A stretch of 64,000 nucleotides of DNA, taken from Oreohelix idahoensis. Lineage: Eukaryota > Mollusca > Gastropoda > Stylommatophora > Oreohelicidae. Every line of letters begins with the position of its first letter. Position 1 is the stretch's first letter. Position numbers and translations under genes: made by a program. Where the stretch lies: NCBI GenBank assembly GCA_024509875.1, contig JAMPIV010004463.1, forward strand, positions 496,001-560,000, given 5' to 3'. The notes beneath the pieces were generated by a model. The model searched no databases. It was not told the origin of the DNA and worked only from the letters and a program-made list of their open reading frames with translations. Below are positions 13,881 to 25,092 of this stretch, in pieces.

Positions 13881-14708
13881 TATATGGCAACCCTTCAGGT
13901 CAGGTCGACCTCAAGACAGGAGGAGGATATTATGTTAGATACCACTCCAGAAGAGATGAGGAAGGCACAGGCTGGGAATAAAACACTCAAGCCTTGTTTC
14001 AGAAAATTGTCAACTTGTCATACAACTCCAGGCAAGGGAGATTTTTACATGAAAAACAAGTTGATGTATAGGAAGACTGGAGCTAGATCCAAAGGTCACG
14101 GACAGCTGGTTCTTCCAAAAAGATATAGGACAGAATTAATAAGGAGCCTACATGTGAAACCAGATGGGGACCATGAGAAGATAGGTACCATCATTCAAAA
14201 GGTGGCTCACAATTATTATTGGCCCAAAGCAAGATGGGACATTGAAAATTTTGTAGAAAGGTGTAGCATAGCACATGAGGGAACACCCACAAGTGGGAAC
14301 ATGGATCAGGACCTGGACACGCCCCGGGGCAAAATTAGGCCTGATAATAAAAAGAGATATAAATTTGATAAAGTGGACCAAATGGAATGGGAAGCCCCTT
14401 TTCACGGACAAGCTTCACTTAACTGTTTTACAATGGCCACTATGCGGAGAGTGCAAAAAGATGTCTTACCCCAGGATAAGCCGACAATCCCTCAATCGGA
14501 CTTAAACCAACTGGAGGAAAAAGATGTAGAGAGGAAATCTCTCATCAAGAATTTTAAGTGGGGAGAAAGCCCCAAAAGAAAAATTGGTAGCGGTCGTTTT
14601 GTGAATGATAATTCTGGGAGGAAAAATCATCACTATAAAGCTTCGAGTGGAAGAGACCATACCGGTGCATGGACAAATAGGTCCACACAATTAAAGGTCC
14701 ATATGTAG
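13881..14708 (+). pseudogene. Gypsy-1 integrase zinc-binding region followed by an unrecognised segment
   Basis: The frame is continuous with Gag. No protease D-[ST]-G motif is present. About 14020-14270 resembles an integrase H2C2 domain: IRSLHVKPDGDHEKIG, then YYWPKARWDIENFV and one remaining C (ERCSIAH). The second cysteine position is altered. After about 14270 the catalytic D,D-E core is absent. About 140 codons of lysine-rich, low-similarity protein (KKRYKFDKVDQMEWEAP and on) follow to the stop at 14708. This could be an unrelated insert, a replaced core or badly decayed integrase. Confidence 0.65.
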
Positions 14709-14710
14709 CT

Positions 14711-16609
14711 ATGTTAAGAACGTGGACTGATGAAAAGGCAGAGGAAAACATTACATCTTCATACCAATATGTGAATGAGCTGACCACTCGGTTAAAAACT
14801 GGCTGGAAACTTGCCAATGAAAATTTGAAACAAGCCAGGAAGAAACATGCTGCCTATTATAACAGGAAGGCGAAGGACAGAAATTTGGCTGTGGGAGAGA
14901 AAGTACTGCTTCTTTTGCCTGGGAGTCAGAATAAGTTACAAATTGGATGGCAGGGTCCATATACAGTTCTAGAGAAGGTGTCTAGAACAAATTATAAGAT
15001 AGATAAGAAGGGGAAAGAAAAAATCTATCATGTGAATCTCCTGAAGAAATATTTGGAAAGAGAACATCAGAAAGAGACACACTTGTTGACCTTGTCCATC
15101 GCCATGGAGATGAAAAAGGAACCACTTTCATCATTTGAATATCCATTACACCCCTGTGAGACAGCAGCACAGGTGAAAATCAGTACACATTTAACGAAAA
15201 CTCAGAAAGAAAGAGTGCAACAGGTTCTAAATAATCATGCAGAGGTGTTAACAGACCGACCAGGGCATACAAACCTATTGGAATATGATATGAAACTAAT
15301 AGACCCCACACCTGTCTGTATGAAACCATATTCGATTCCGTTTGCTAAGGAGAAAGCTTTGAAGGAAGAGATAGACTATCTGTTGAAGGAAGGAATTATT
15401 TCGCACAGTGAGTCTTCGTATAGTTCCGGTGTGGTACTCTTAAGGAAGCCCTCTGGAGAACATAGACTCTGTATAGATTACAGGAGACTGAATGCTATTA
15501 CAGAAGGACAGGTGGATCCATTGCCGGATACAAATCAGCTGTTTGCCAGACTAAATAAAGCTAAATATTTCTCAAAAGTGGATTTGAGTAAAGGATACTA
15601 TCAGATCCCAGTAAAGCCTGAGGTTAGACCATACCTAGCCTTTAGTACCTCAGAAGGACACTATGAGTTTAATAGATTGCCATTTGGATTGAAGAATGCG
15701 CCTAGTGTCTTCTCTAGAATGATGAGAAAATTATTGGATCCTCTGAATAATCCCTGTATAACCAATTTTATGGATGATATCCTTATAGCAACAGAAACCT
15801 TTGAGGAACACATTGACTCTCTGAACATGCTGTTTGATCGACTTAGGGAGGCAAATTTAACAGCCCGACCAACCAAATGTTGCGTTGGATGTAAAGAATT
15901 GGAATTTTTGGGACACACAGTTTATCAGGGAAACATGACCCCTGACCCAAAGAATTTAGAGAAACTACAGAAAGCCCCGAGACCACAAACCAAGAAGGAC
16001 GTGAGATCCTTTGTCTCATTATGTGGTTTCTACCAGAAGTATATCAAAAACTTTAATTCCATATGTGCACCGTTAACTGAATTGACACGTAAAGGACATC
16101 CAGATCGCATTACATGGACACCACAATGTGAAATGACTTACCAAGAATTGAAGGAAAAGCTCACAAGTAAACCCATTTTGAAATTACCTGACTTAAGTCA
16201 AGAATTCATAGTAAGGACGGATGCAAGTAATATTGGGTTAGGTGCAACTCTACTACAGAGATCTGATGTATTGGATGGGGAATTAAGCCCAGTGGCATAT
16301 GCTAGCAGAAAGTTGAATAAAGCTGAAATCAACTACTCAACTAGCGAAAAAGAATGTCTTGCAGTAATATGGGCGATAAAGAAATTCAATATTTATCTAT
16401 ATGGGAAGGCATTTAAGTTGCAAACAGATCACAAACCTTTATCGTTTCTAGCACAGGCTAGGCATGAGAACTCCAGGTTACTCCGATGGTCTTTACTTTT
16501 GGCTCCATATAATTTTAGCATTGAGTATATATCTGGAAAAACCAATTTGGGAGCTGATTTTTTAAGCCGCCATCCGTGTGATGAGAATCACCGTAAACCC
16601 CAGAACTAA
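14711..16609 (+). pseudogene. Gypsy-1 Pol: integrase C-terminal domain, reverse transcriptase, RNase H
   Basis: A 632-residue open frame. Residues about 40-115 form the integrase C-terminal chromo/SH3-like part (GEKVLLLLPG ... WQGPYTVLEKV ... YHVNLLKKY). Reverse transcriptase follows with LCIDYRRLNAIT (about 253-264), KVDLSKGYYQIP (289-300), LPFGLKNAPSVF (323-334) and the active-site FMDDILIA (353-360). RNase H follows with RTDASNIGLGA, SEKECLAVIWA, QTDHKPL and LGADFLSR, carrying the D-E-D-D residues. The ATG at 14711 is not a true start: the same frame is readable for about 8 codons upstream and continues integrase. No in-frame stop interrupts RT or RNase H, so selection may have been recent. 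Confidence 0.9.
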
Positions 16610-16665
16610 TAATAAATTTCTCTATGTGTATATAGAATAAAGGACTGACATATAATGTCTGTTTT

Positions 16666-16676
16666 AAGAGGGGAGG
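16666..16676 (+). promoter_or_regulatory. Polypurine tract of gypsy-1
   Basis: AAGAGGGGAGG directly abuts the first base of the right LTR, where plus-strand DNA synthesis is primed. Confidence 0.9.
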
Positions 16677-18632
16677 TGTCGTGGAATATTCTAATCCACA
16701 TATATAAATTATCTAGTAAATATAAAGCCTAATAAATCCATATAATAAATAAAGGAAGAAGAATGGTAAAGAACAGTGCTGTCACAATGACAGTACTCGA
16801 AATCCCCTTTGTTTTATGCTTCGTCTGCAAATTGTAACGTTTCCACGTTAAATATAGGCCTTCTGCAACATACACGCGTTTCCCAAACACACAATAAAAT
16901 GTGCTGCCTTTCTAAGAAAAACCTTGAAATATGCAAGTTGACCTAAATTTTAAATTCCATTCATGTCTTTTTCTACACTGCGTTACCAAAACGAACGAAC
17001 AGATGGACAAAAGGATAAAGAGAGAGAGGGAGGGCTGAAAATCAGGAACGCATGCAACACGCGTCGCGCGATACACAAATGCTACCATCACGCGTGTAAG
17101 ACTACATGCACTAAATTTTTTTTCAGACGGACAGTGATAAAATACACTACCCTTCCCAGACAGCACATCTTCGAAACAGGAGGTAGAAATTGCATATTTT
17201 GAACGCAGCCACGTAGCTCTTTTAAATTTGGATATTTGGGTTCCTTAGGGTTTGCTGACAAAGAATATGTAAAACGTTACGCAAATAGTCTAGGAATTAA
17301 CAAGTTATAACCAAAATAAAATATTGGGGATGCCTGACAGCATGAAATCATTTCTGCTCATAAAATTTTTTTATAACATGTTTGAAAAAACCTTGCGTTA
17401 CAGAAATAGCCTACCATGTAAACTCCAAATTGATTGGAGCGCAACAAATGAAAGACGAACCACGATTGGTCGGACTATAAATACTATCTTGGTTGTTAGG
17501 GAGACGTAGAAAGGTAACATTTTTTCAAACACTTGTCGAAACGTGGCCTCATTGGCTAGACTTGCTGATATACTCACTTAGGAGCGTTAGTTCGAGACCA
17601 CTAGTGCAAATAATCTTGATAAAGCGACAGTGCGTTGAAGCCAGCTCACATTTTTGCTAAAATAAAAGCCTGGAACATAAGCAGATGGGAATTTGTGCCA
17701 GTAATTGTGCCAGAATTCATTGCTAATCAACGTATCTGTGTTTATTTCCATGAAATTGTGGGACCGTGGTCTTGATGGTATTGAGCAGCACCTGGTCAGA
17801 GCTTTGCTGAATCCAGAGTCGGACAGCATACTCCTTGGTCCATTTAGCTATCAGTGAGGTGTCTCCAGAGCCCAGAGGAGAATTCGAGCAGAGGAGTCCT
17901 TTCCTGCCGCCATCACTCAAGATAAGCTGATTTGGCCAGCTGAGCTCAACATTATGTCCCCTCATCTTGAAATGACTTTATAAAAATAACATTCAGAGGG
18001 GGATTTAATTGTATTAATATCAGGAACTGAGAACATCTCCAATACTAGTTTCCTTAAGACAAACTATTGAAGTCATGATGACAAATACCAACAGAGCTTG
18101 AACAAAACAAAACCAGTATTACCTCATTTTACTACTACACAACTGACACACATAGGATATTTTTAATAATATATGTCACTACAATATTCATATTAATCCA
18201 TTCTGTACATAACTTGTAATGAAAATTGATTGTGATTCCTGGTTCCTTTGTAATTGAATCAGGACACATATTCATTCATATCAGCAATGAATACATATTG
18301 TTATTTGAAAAGTTATCAGTGACTCCTTAAGATATCCTTTAGAGTGTTATATGTATGTGAGTGTCCCAGTGTTGTCAAGTATAGTGGAATAAATTAAATT
18401 GTTTATCTGTCTGTTGTTGTTTTGACTTACACTTCATCCTACACATACCCTAGACACATAACGTAGTCATCACACTATTGCAGAATAATTCTGACTGAGA
18501 TATATAGATATGTGGTAGCAAGTAAGGTTATCTATAATACACTACTCTTAATAGATATAGATACCTTCACAGCTGATCTCAGTCAGTACACTAAGTCCCC
18601 TATAAATATTTATAACATCCCACTTCACCACA
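16677..18632 (+). repeat. Gypsy-1 right LTR
   Basis: 1,956 bp. The three 61-80-residue frames it contains are identical to those in the left LTR. It is longer by a GA pair and a 12-base segment near 18310-18321. No substitution between the LTRs was noticed. Confidence 0.95.
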
Positions 18633-18637
18633 CATCT

Positions 18638-18882
18638 GTAAAATTTAGATCATCAAGCTGTTTACTCAGATTTCATTTCTGTTGTGCGACATCTATTGCA
18701 AGTAAGAAAAGAAATGGAGACAATAGGCATCCCTGTCGCACTTGTGCTAATCCAAAACGCTTCTGTAAGCAGTTCTTCGTGAAAAACTCTGCATGTCATG
18801 TCTTCAAAAGTCTTCTTTATTAAGTTAATGATCTTCACGGGAACTCCATAATGTCTCATCAATTTCAAAGTGAATCTCTGTC
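18638..18882 (-). mobile_element. LINE, 5' part of the copy cut by gypsy-1
   Basis: Minus-strand codons give MKLMRHYGVPVKIINLIKKT, then FEDMTCRVFHEE and, with frame changes, the GMPIVSISFLT block. This matches the LINE at 31582-31800. It directly continues the sequence interrupted at 10542. The LINE is 5' truncated near 18882. Confidence 0.85.
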
Positions 18883-19188
18883 TACACTCCTACAATATGG
18901 CTATTATAATAATTAATTACTCCAATTAATCAAAAAGCAAGCAGGTAATACCCAGCTCTGTTACTTACCTAGCAAAGACATCATGTAAAACAAGCTGATA
19001 AAGAAATCACCAGTGCAAGACAACAGAAGGCGCGGAAGGAAAACAAATTATTTTAAAACTTTAACTGCATAAATCTATATATAAATTAAAAATGAAATGG
19101 TATGGAATCAGTTTTAGGGAAGTTACGGTACACATGAAAAACGGGACGTTTCGGATTTCACACTTCGTTTTAAACTGTATGATTCTAT
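18883..19188. other. Spacer with a short dispersed repeat (19095-19172, minus)
   Basis: The reverse complement of 19095-19172 (cgaa..ccgaaacgtcccgtttt..tgtgtaccgta..aaaactgattccataccattt) matches 37329-37411 closely. A partial third match is at 23253-23290. Nothing else is recognised. Confidence 0.6.
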
Positions 19189-19612
19189 ATCATTCTCAGC
19201 GCTAAACTGGTCCTAAATCTATATTAGTCTCTACAATTCAGCAGTAAATTGGTCCGGAATCTATACTGTATTAGTCGATACCATTCAGCGCTTAACTGGT
19301 TCTAACTCTATACTACATTAGTCTATATCATTCAGCTCTAAACTGGTCCTAAATCTATTCTGTATTAGTCTCTACCATTCAGCAATAAATCGGTCTTAAA
19401 TCTATACAGTAGTAGTCTACCGTTCAACGCTTAACTGGTTCTAAATCTATACTGTAGAAGTCTATCATTCAGCAATAAACTGATCCTAAATCTAAACTGT
19501 ATTAGTCTCTACCATTCAGCAATAAACTGGTCCTAAATCTATCCCGCACTAGACTTCACCATTCAGCCATAAACTGGTCCTAAATCTATACTGCACTAGA
19601 CTTCACCATTTA
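19189..19612. repeat. Diverged minisatellite, unit about 47 bp, about 9 copies
   Basis: Repeated pattern CATTCAGCAATAAACTGG then TCCTAAATCTATACTGTATT and AGTCTCTAC. Units differ by substitutions and small indels, so the array is old. Confidence 0.88.
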
Positions 19613-19809
19613 CCGCAGCACGTTTCACAATCGAACTGCTTGTCTAAGTAGTCACCGCGTGTTTAAGAGAAATAAAAAACAAGAAAACACGCATATCCTG
19701 GCTGTGGAAGTGTGGCTCATGTATTGTTAACAGCCTTTCCCTACACCGGAATGCACACCCACTATTAAATTTCGCAGTACCTCGCTATCCGCCCTTTTTG
19801 GTGCAGACG

Positions 19810-19970
19810 AGGGGCGGAACGATTCACGAACTTGCTTCTCTAGCCAAATGGGTCGGGTTCGAAATCTGGCAAATCCACGCTCCAGCATACCCTGCTGTAA
19901 AAATATGAGTATGTGACTCTGCTCGTGAATTAGGGTAGGCAAACGCAACCAGGAGGGTGTTGGAAACTCA
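19810..19970 (+). mobile_element. SINE family A fragment
   Basis: A B-box-like ggttcgaaatc at about 19855, then a gactctgctcgtgaattagg block and ggcaaacgcaaccaggagg, which parallel the copy at 21735-22015. The 3' part is missing. Confidence 0.6.
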
Positions 19971-20107
19971 GTCTCTTGAAAAAACTTGAGTTGTTGATAA
20001 GTTTCTCTTCGGGTTCTTGAAAAAACTATTATTATTTCTACCGTTATCATTTTTCTTAAAGGGTCTATTCTTTCTCTTTTTTTTCAAGTTGTTGTCAATA
20101 TCACTGG

Positions 20108-20345
20108 CTTCCTAGCTCAGTGGTCTATGGTTCGATCCCCAGATGAGGTGGGATTTTTTTAGGCCGCAAACGGCTCCTGGGTCGACCCAGCCTCAATTGG
20201 GTACCAGAGCAACTCTGGGAAGGTTAAGGCGGCCGGCGTGATGCTGACCACATCACCCCTAGTGTGCCGACGGTCGAGAAAATATGGGCCTAACACCATA
20301 TTCCCAATATGCCTCAATAGGGCGTGTAACGGGATCCTATTGTCA
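20108..20345 (+). mobile_element. tRNA-headed SINE (family D) with long unique body
   Basis: An A box (tagctcagtgg) at about 20115 and a perfect B box (ggttcgatcccc) at about 20130 are only about 5 nt apart, so most of the anticodon region is deleted. The body contains ctgggaaggttaaggcggcc and gctgaccacatcacccc, resembling a conserved SINE central domain, though I cannot name which. No target duplication was found. Confidence 0.65.
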
Positions 20346-21164
20346 ATATGTGTTTGGATTTATATTATAATAGAATCTTGTACCAAGTGTTGCTAGGAGT
20401 TTGTTCTATGTAGAAAATATGCATTGTCGAATGTCCAACATCAACACCAAGGTTAGGTTAAAGGATAACGATCAAATTCCATCAATGCTTTCGACGAATA
20501 AAACTTCAGCAAGAAGATAACGCCATCTCAGATGACTGTTAATATTTATTAGCGAATGCAGTTTTTCACAGTAAAACAATGTAACTTCGCACTGTTATTT
20601 TAATCATTAGAATCTGATCAAGTTCTTAAATTTCGCACAGACCATTATGCATTAAAACTGCAATTATCAGACTTCATCGTGTCTATATTTTTTTATGCCA
20701 TCACGTCGAAAATTAATCAATTATAACATTACACATTTTTATTTATGTCACTATAATCATCCTAGCTTTGCTAGACTCACTTTATTTTTCGTTTGGCTTA
20801 CCACGCCATGTTTATTACTATCACATGACTTACTGATTATTCTGGCACGATGGCCTTTACAAAAGTCATTCGACGTTTATCGAATTATTTAATCTCTTTG
20901 GACACGCAGGTCCTGAAAAACACTTTCTTTATCAATAAATCTAAGTGAAAACGGCCACACTTTGCAATATACTGTAGGGTGGATAAAACCACATTAAGTA
21001 GAAACACTACCCATGGGCACGAAGGCCACAACGCAGACTTTGCTACACATAAGTTAGTGGCCAAGCCACATATTCTAAAACATGTTCGTTAGGCACGAAG
21101 GCCACAGGCAGACTGTTTGTAACTATGTATTTCGCGTCATCATTCTATACGTGATACGTCTAAG
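20346..21164. other. Spacer with a two-copy short repeat
   Basis: A segment around gggcacgaaggccaca..gcagact occurs at 21014-21045 and again at 21093-21115. Nothing else is recognised. Confidence 0.5.
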
Positions 21165-21365
21165 TGTGCCTTTAGTTGGGATGCTACATGGTGCAACCAA
21201 CCCGACCGAAAATAAACCAGCCATGATGATTACCCACCATGGAGCAGACCTCAACAGAGGGGACCTGGTCAACCCCACCTCATAAAGGTAAGAACTAGTG
21301 TAGGATAAGTCTCTAACATTTCACTCCTCTGCGGCAGTACGTTTTTGGACTACTTTTGCCTTTTA
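21165..21365 (+). mobile_element. SINE family A, 3' part
   Basis: Contains gacctggtcaaccccacctcataaagg and the gataagtctctaacatttcactcctctgcggcagta block that also ends the SINE-A copy interrupted by mariner-1 (minus strand, 5382-5450). No tRNA head remains. Confidence 0.6.
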
Positions 21366-21734
21366 CATACTATTATCAGACGGAAAATGAACACACTTAG
21401 TCACACAGAAAGAAAAATGAATAACTAAAGAGTGATACAATATTTTTGTTTAAATTGCTTTTTGGTGTGTGTGTGTTTTCATATAGAAATAGTTAACAAT
21501 GAGTAGAGAAACACACACACACAATATGCTGATATAGTTGCAGCAGAGGTCGCGCGGCGAATTCAAATTTGAACAATTCCGACGGATTTCGGACCGGCTA
21601 AATACATTTTTTTTTTCGAAAAACATATGGAGAACAGAACTGGATACATAAATTCTTCTTCTTCGTACACTTTCAGACATCAATTTGAATATGTTCAAAG
21701 ACAGCATTAGTCAGTTTGAAGCTGTTGGTATCTC

Positions 21735-22015
21735 TGTAGAGTTTGTCCAGGCATTGTTACAGGGAGTGTCCGATTCACTAAGTGGTTTGGCTGTCTGCCT
21801 CTCGCTGCAAAGTTACTGGGTTACGTGATCGAACCTGATAGCGCCACGCTTCAGTCTACCAAGCTGAAAATGGGTATCGGACTCTGCACGTGAACTAGGG
21901 AAGGCAAAGGCAGCGAGGAAGAGATCTGTTCACCCCGCCTCATACAGATGGACCTACTATGGTACATCTCTAAGACTTCCTCCCCCCTACGACAGTTTTT
22001 TTTAAACAAAGCCAA
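21735..22015 (+). mobile_element. SINE family A copy
   Basis: A tRNA-related head with a decayed B box (gtgatcgaacc at about 21818), then the family body (gcacgtgaactaggg, aaggcaaaggcagcgaggaag) and the 3' block ending in a poly-T run at about 21995-22006. Confidence 0.65.
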
Positions 22016-22550
22016 AGATGACTTTTGGCCGGGACCGTCTAAATTGCTTCGACTTAACCGAAAATCGACTTAAAGGAGTTCCGCTTAAGTGGACTGCACT
22101 GAATATAAAAAAGAGATTCCCTCCCGATATCTACTTTCCGAGACCTACTAAATGGTGGGGCACCCTCTACGGACTCGGTACAATCGGGGCGGTAGTTACG
22201 CCACTGATCATCATCTTGTCCTTTTTTTCGTACCCTAAGGAGTATGGAGCCATTATAGCACTACGGAGTAAGACCCAGGTCGTCGCTGAAATCTACATAG
22301 TCAAACTGTTCTTGTCTACTGAACTCCATTTCTGATGACTGATGTAGTTGTTTGTCAATTATTTTTCCTTGAGGCTTTTGCCTTCGTGTGGCGAGGAATG
22401 CGCTTTTCAACCTAGATTGAAGTCCGTCTCTTATACCACAGCTCTACTGTCATTCCAAAATTAGAGAACTCAGTACCATGTTGATAAATATTAAGTTCTG
22501 AAAGGGACACAGTTATATCTATCAGCAAGTAAGACGAAGCCTCGAAAAGA
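22016..22550. other. Spacer; a small plus frame without family
   Basis: The 105-residue frame at 22018-22335 shows no known domain. I do not call it a gene. Confidence 0.45.
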
Positions 22551-22843
22551 GCTAGTCCTGAAAAGGACTGCTAGCACGTGCAGCGCTGATAAATACTTAG
22601 TCCTTAAAAGGACTGCTCGCACGTGCAACGCTGATAAATACTTAATCTTGAAAAAGGACTGCTCGCACGTGCAGCGCTGATAAATACTTAGTCTTGAAAT
22701 GGATTGCTCGCACGTGCAGCGCTGGTAAATACTTAGTCCTGAAATGGACTGCTCGCACGTGCAGCGCTGATAAATACTTAGTCCTGAAATGGACTGCTCG
22801 CACGTGCAGCGCTGATAAATACTTAGTCCTGAAAAGGACTAGC
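22551..22843. repeat. Minisatellite, 45-bp unit, about 6.5 copies
   Basis: Unit: TAGTCCTGAAATGGACTGCT, then CGCACGTGCAGCGCTGATAA and ATACT. Each unit holds three small palindromes (AGTCC..GGACT, GCACGTGC, AGCGCT). A SINE-B copy has inserted just past its right end. Confidence 0.92.
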
Positions 22844-22855
22844 CCGATGAAGCCC

Positions 22856-22857
<2 letters not shown>

Positions 22858-22895
<38 letters not shown>

Positions 22896-23156
22896 CTTAA
22901 CCAGCAGCGCTTGGGCTTTCAGCCCTTCGGCCCAATGACATGTCATTGCGAGGCTGGGGAACCTGAGGACTTTCCTTCCAACCCGGTCAGGAGCTTCGCT
23001 CCTTCCCATCCACAGAGGGTTTATCACAGGAGCCGTTCAGGCTATTCAGTCAAATTTCCGGCCGTAAACATTTCTTCAAACGCCGACGCCCGGGTTTGAA
23101 CCATGAACACCTGGTCGCCAGTACAACGCCGAAGCCATTACACCAGCGCGGCTCCC
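22858..23156 (-). mobile_element. tRNA-headed SINE family B, complete with target duplication
   Basis: The 299-bp element is flanked by perfect 11-bp copies of ATGAAGCCCTA (22847-22857 and 23157-23167). On the minus strand it starts GGGAGCCGCGCTGGTGTAAT with an A box (tggtgtaatgg) and a B box (ggttcaaaccc), and ends in about 35 A residues. It is retroposed by an unknown LINE partner. A 5'-truncated relative is at 57847-57985, and a head-sharing relative at 59184-62315. Confidence 0.92.
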
Positions 23157-23468
23157 ATGAAGCCCTAATAAGGGTTAGTTCTGAAACGTAAATAAATAAA
23201 TAAGAGGGCTGCTACAAAACTTGGTACGGAGAGTAACTTATAATGTTTAAAAAACAAGAAAATGGTATGGAATCGATTTTACAAATGGACAATACACTAG
23301 ATTGACTAGAAGCACGTGTTTATTCTTCGTCTGTCAGTTACAGACGGGCGACAAAGACAAGAAATATAGTCTGATCAAGAGAAAAAGACAATTTACACTG
23401 GAAACACGCAGGAAAAAAACAAAAGATTCTTATAAGGCATAATGAACTAACATGTGAATATATATATA
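23157..23468. other. Spacer with a weak match to the 19095/37329 repeat
   Basis: Only the aaaatggtatggaatcgattttac stretch near 23257 resembles the dispersed repeat. Nothing else is seen. Confidence 0.45.
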
Positions 23469-23529
23469 CTGAAGCACATTAAAAACGCACCACCTGTATA
23501 ATCCAGGAACAGAGTGTGAAATGTAAATA

Positions 23530-23926
23530 CAGTTGACATTCAAAAATCCGGCCATCGATAATCCGGTTCCTTCAGATTTCCGGCATGGATTTCGGAGCGC
23601 ATTTTTAAATTTACCGCGTTGGCGCGCCACTGTTTTCTGGAGCAGTTTATGTTTTGATGCAGCTGTTGGGTCTTGCTTGCACGTGTTAACAGGCATTCCT
23701 GCTCATTTTATCATTTATTTGCTGCTGTTTAGCCCCATTATGGATTCAGCAAATAAAAGAAGTGGTGTAAAACGTAAACATCGTGCATTGTCGATCGCAG
23801 ATAAAGTGTACAGGTAGTCATTTTCTGTTAAATATATACAGAATATATAACCATAAAAAAATCCGGCATTTTCAAAAATCCGGCACTCCTCAGGTCCGGA
23901 GGTTGCCGGATTTTTGAATGTCTACT
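23530..23926 (+). mobile_element. Pogo/Tigger-like deletion derivative (MITE)
   Basis: Inverted termini CAGTTGACATTCAAAAATCC on the left and AGTAGACATTCAAAAATCC (reverse complement) on the right, with TA before the left end. The right terminal base or two are altered. Inside, a 25-codon frame from the ATG at 23740 reads ANKRSGVKRKHRALSIADK before a stop, the beginning of a CENP-B-type DNA-binding domain as found in Tigger transposases. The rest of the transposase is gone. Confidence 0.78.
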
Positions 23927-24093
23927 ATTTAAGTGTTTACAAGTTTACATATTTGGAATATTTATTCATTTTCCTATGAATCCATGCTGGTCATTAATTT
24001 GTACATTTGATTGTTATGAAATTCATTGCATTCTGTGCAGGCAAGGGAGAAAACCAAAAATGCAACCAATAAAAAAATTCATTCACACTATCC

Positions 24094-25092
24094 TCAGTAT
24101 CTGGTATGTCCACCGTGTGCTTGCAAACAAGCTTGGCAGCGGCTCCGCATGGAACGCACAAGTCTCTGAAGGAAATTCCGGGGAATCAAGTCCCATTCAC
24201 GTGTAAGAGCAGCTTCGAGCTGTTGCAGATTAGCTGGAGAACCTTGCCTGTAGACTCTGCGTCCAACCCATCCCACAGATGTTCTATAGGGGACATGTCT
24301 GGTGATAGGGCAGGCCAATCAATCAACACAATGTTCTGCTGCTGTAGATATTGCTGCGTAATGCATGCGGTGTGCGCACGTGCGTTATCCTGCTGGAGAA
24401 GCTTCAAGTCTGGATAATTTGTGAACGCAGGAGCAACCAATGCATCCAGAACCTCATCTCGATATGTCACAGCATTAACATTTCCACGGAAGACGTGAAG
24501 AGGAAAGCGATGGTGAAAACTGAATCCTCCCCAAATGTGAATACTGCCACCTCCAAATCGGTTGTGCTGACAAACACAGCAATCTGCAAAGCACTCTCCA
24601 CACCGTCGCCAAATCCGCATACGTCCATCAGCAAAGGATATGTTGAATCTGCTCTCGTCTGTGAATAGGACAGCATTCCACTGCAGTCTAGTCCATCTGA
24701 CATGTTGCTCTGCCCATTGCAGGCGCTGCTGACGATGTCTGTGAGTCAAGTTTGGCCCAACATAAGGTCGTCTTGCATTAAGGCCTGTATCTCTGAGTCG
24801 TCGTATGGCTGTCATTCGAGAGACTTGCCCACGTCTACCCACTATTGCTCTTGCTGTTTGACTTGCCGGGAGAGAACGATTCCTTAGGTGACTCAGGACA
24901 ATATGACGATCTTGCGCAGGGGTAGCAACTCCAAAGTCTATCCCGGGCACTGCCAGTGGTTCCGTAACGTTCATTGAGACGTACAATAGTGCTGTGGTGG
25001 CAATTCATCCTTCTGGCAATGGCCCGCGAGCTCATTCCGGTCTCCAACATACCAATGGCTCGTTGGCGGTCGTTTTCAGATAGTCGTGGCAT
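24094..25092 (-). pseudogene. Tc1 transposase (DD34E), two frameshifts
   Basis: Starts MPRLSENDRQRAIGMLE at 25092 with a paired-like helix-turn-helix (SSRAIARRMNCHHSTI). The frame changes near 24945, before the TPAQDRHIV block. The catalytic core has D in FTDESRF, D in QQDNARAHT and E in SPIEHLWD, with 34 residues between the last two. A second frame change near 24255 precedes the C-terminal block (LEAALTREWDLIP). Cut-and-paste activity is lost in this copy. Confidence 0.9.

Larger units (their letters stand above)
10538..18637 (+). mobile_element. Gypsy-1: Gmr1-type LTR retrotransposon with 5-bp target duplication
   Basis: The element runs 10543-18632 (8,090 bp) between direct copies of CATCT (10538-10542 and 18633-18637). 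It has LTRs of 1,942 and 1,956 bp beginning TGTCGTGG and ending CACCACA, a tRNA-Pro-type primer site at 12490, a polypurine tract at 16666, a Gag region, and a Pol whose integrase pieces precede reverse transcriptase and RNase H. That order is the known peculiarity of the Gmr1 lineage of Ty3/gypsy. The pieces of an older LINE flank it on both sides. Protease and the integrase catalytic core are not recognisable and the frame is broken at least twice, so this copy should not be autonomous. Confidence 0.93.

Noticed and set aside
14711..14713. ATG as the start of an independent Pol gene in gypsy-1
   Set aside because: The same frame is readable upstream as integrase, so this is an internal methionine after a frameshift.
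12685..18632. Envelope gene making gypsy-1 an errantivirus-like endogenous retrovirus
   Set aside because: No frame lies between RNase H (ends 16609) and the polypurine tract at 16666.
22858..23156. Functional tRNA gene on the minus strand
   Set aside because: Good A and B boxes, but no matching acceptor arm, and the sequence continues as a SINE with A tail and target duplication.
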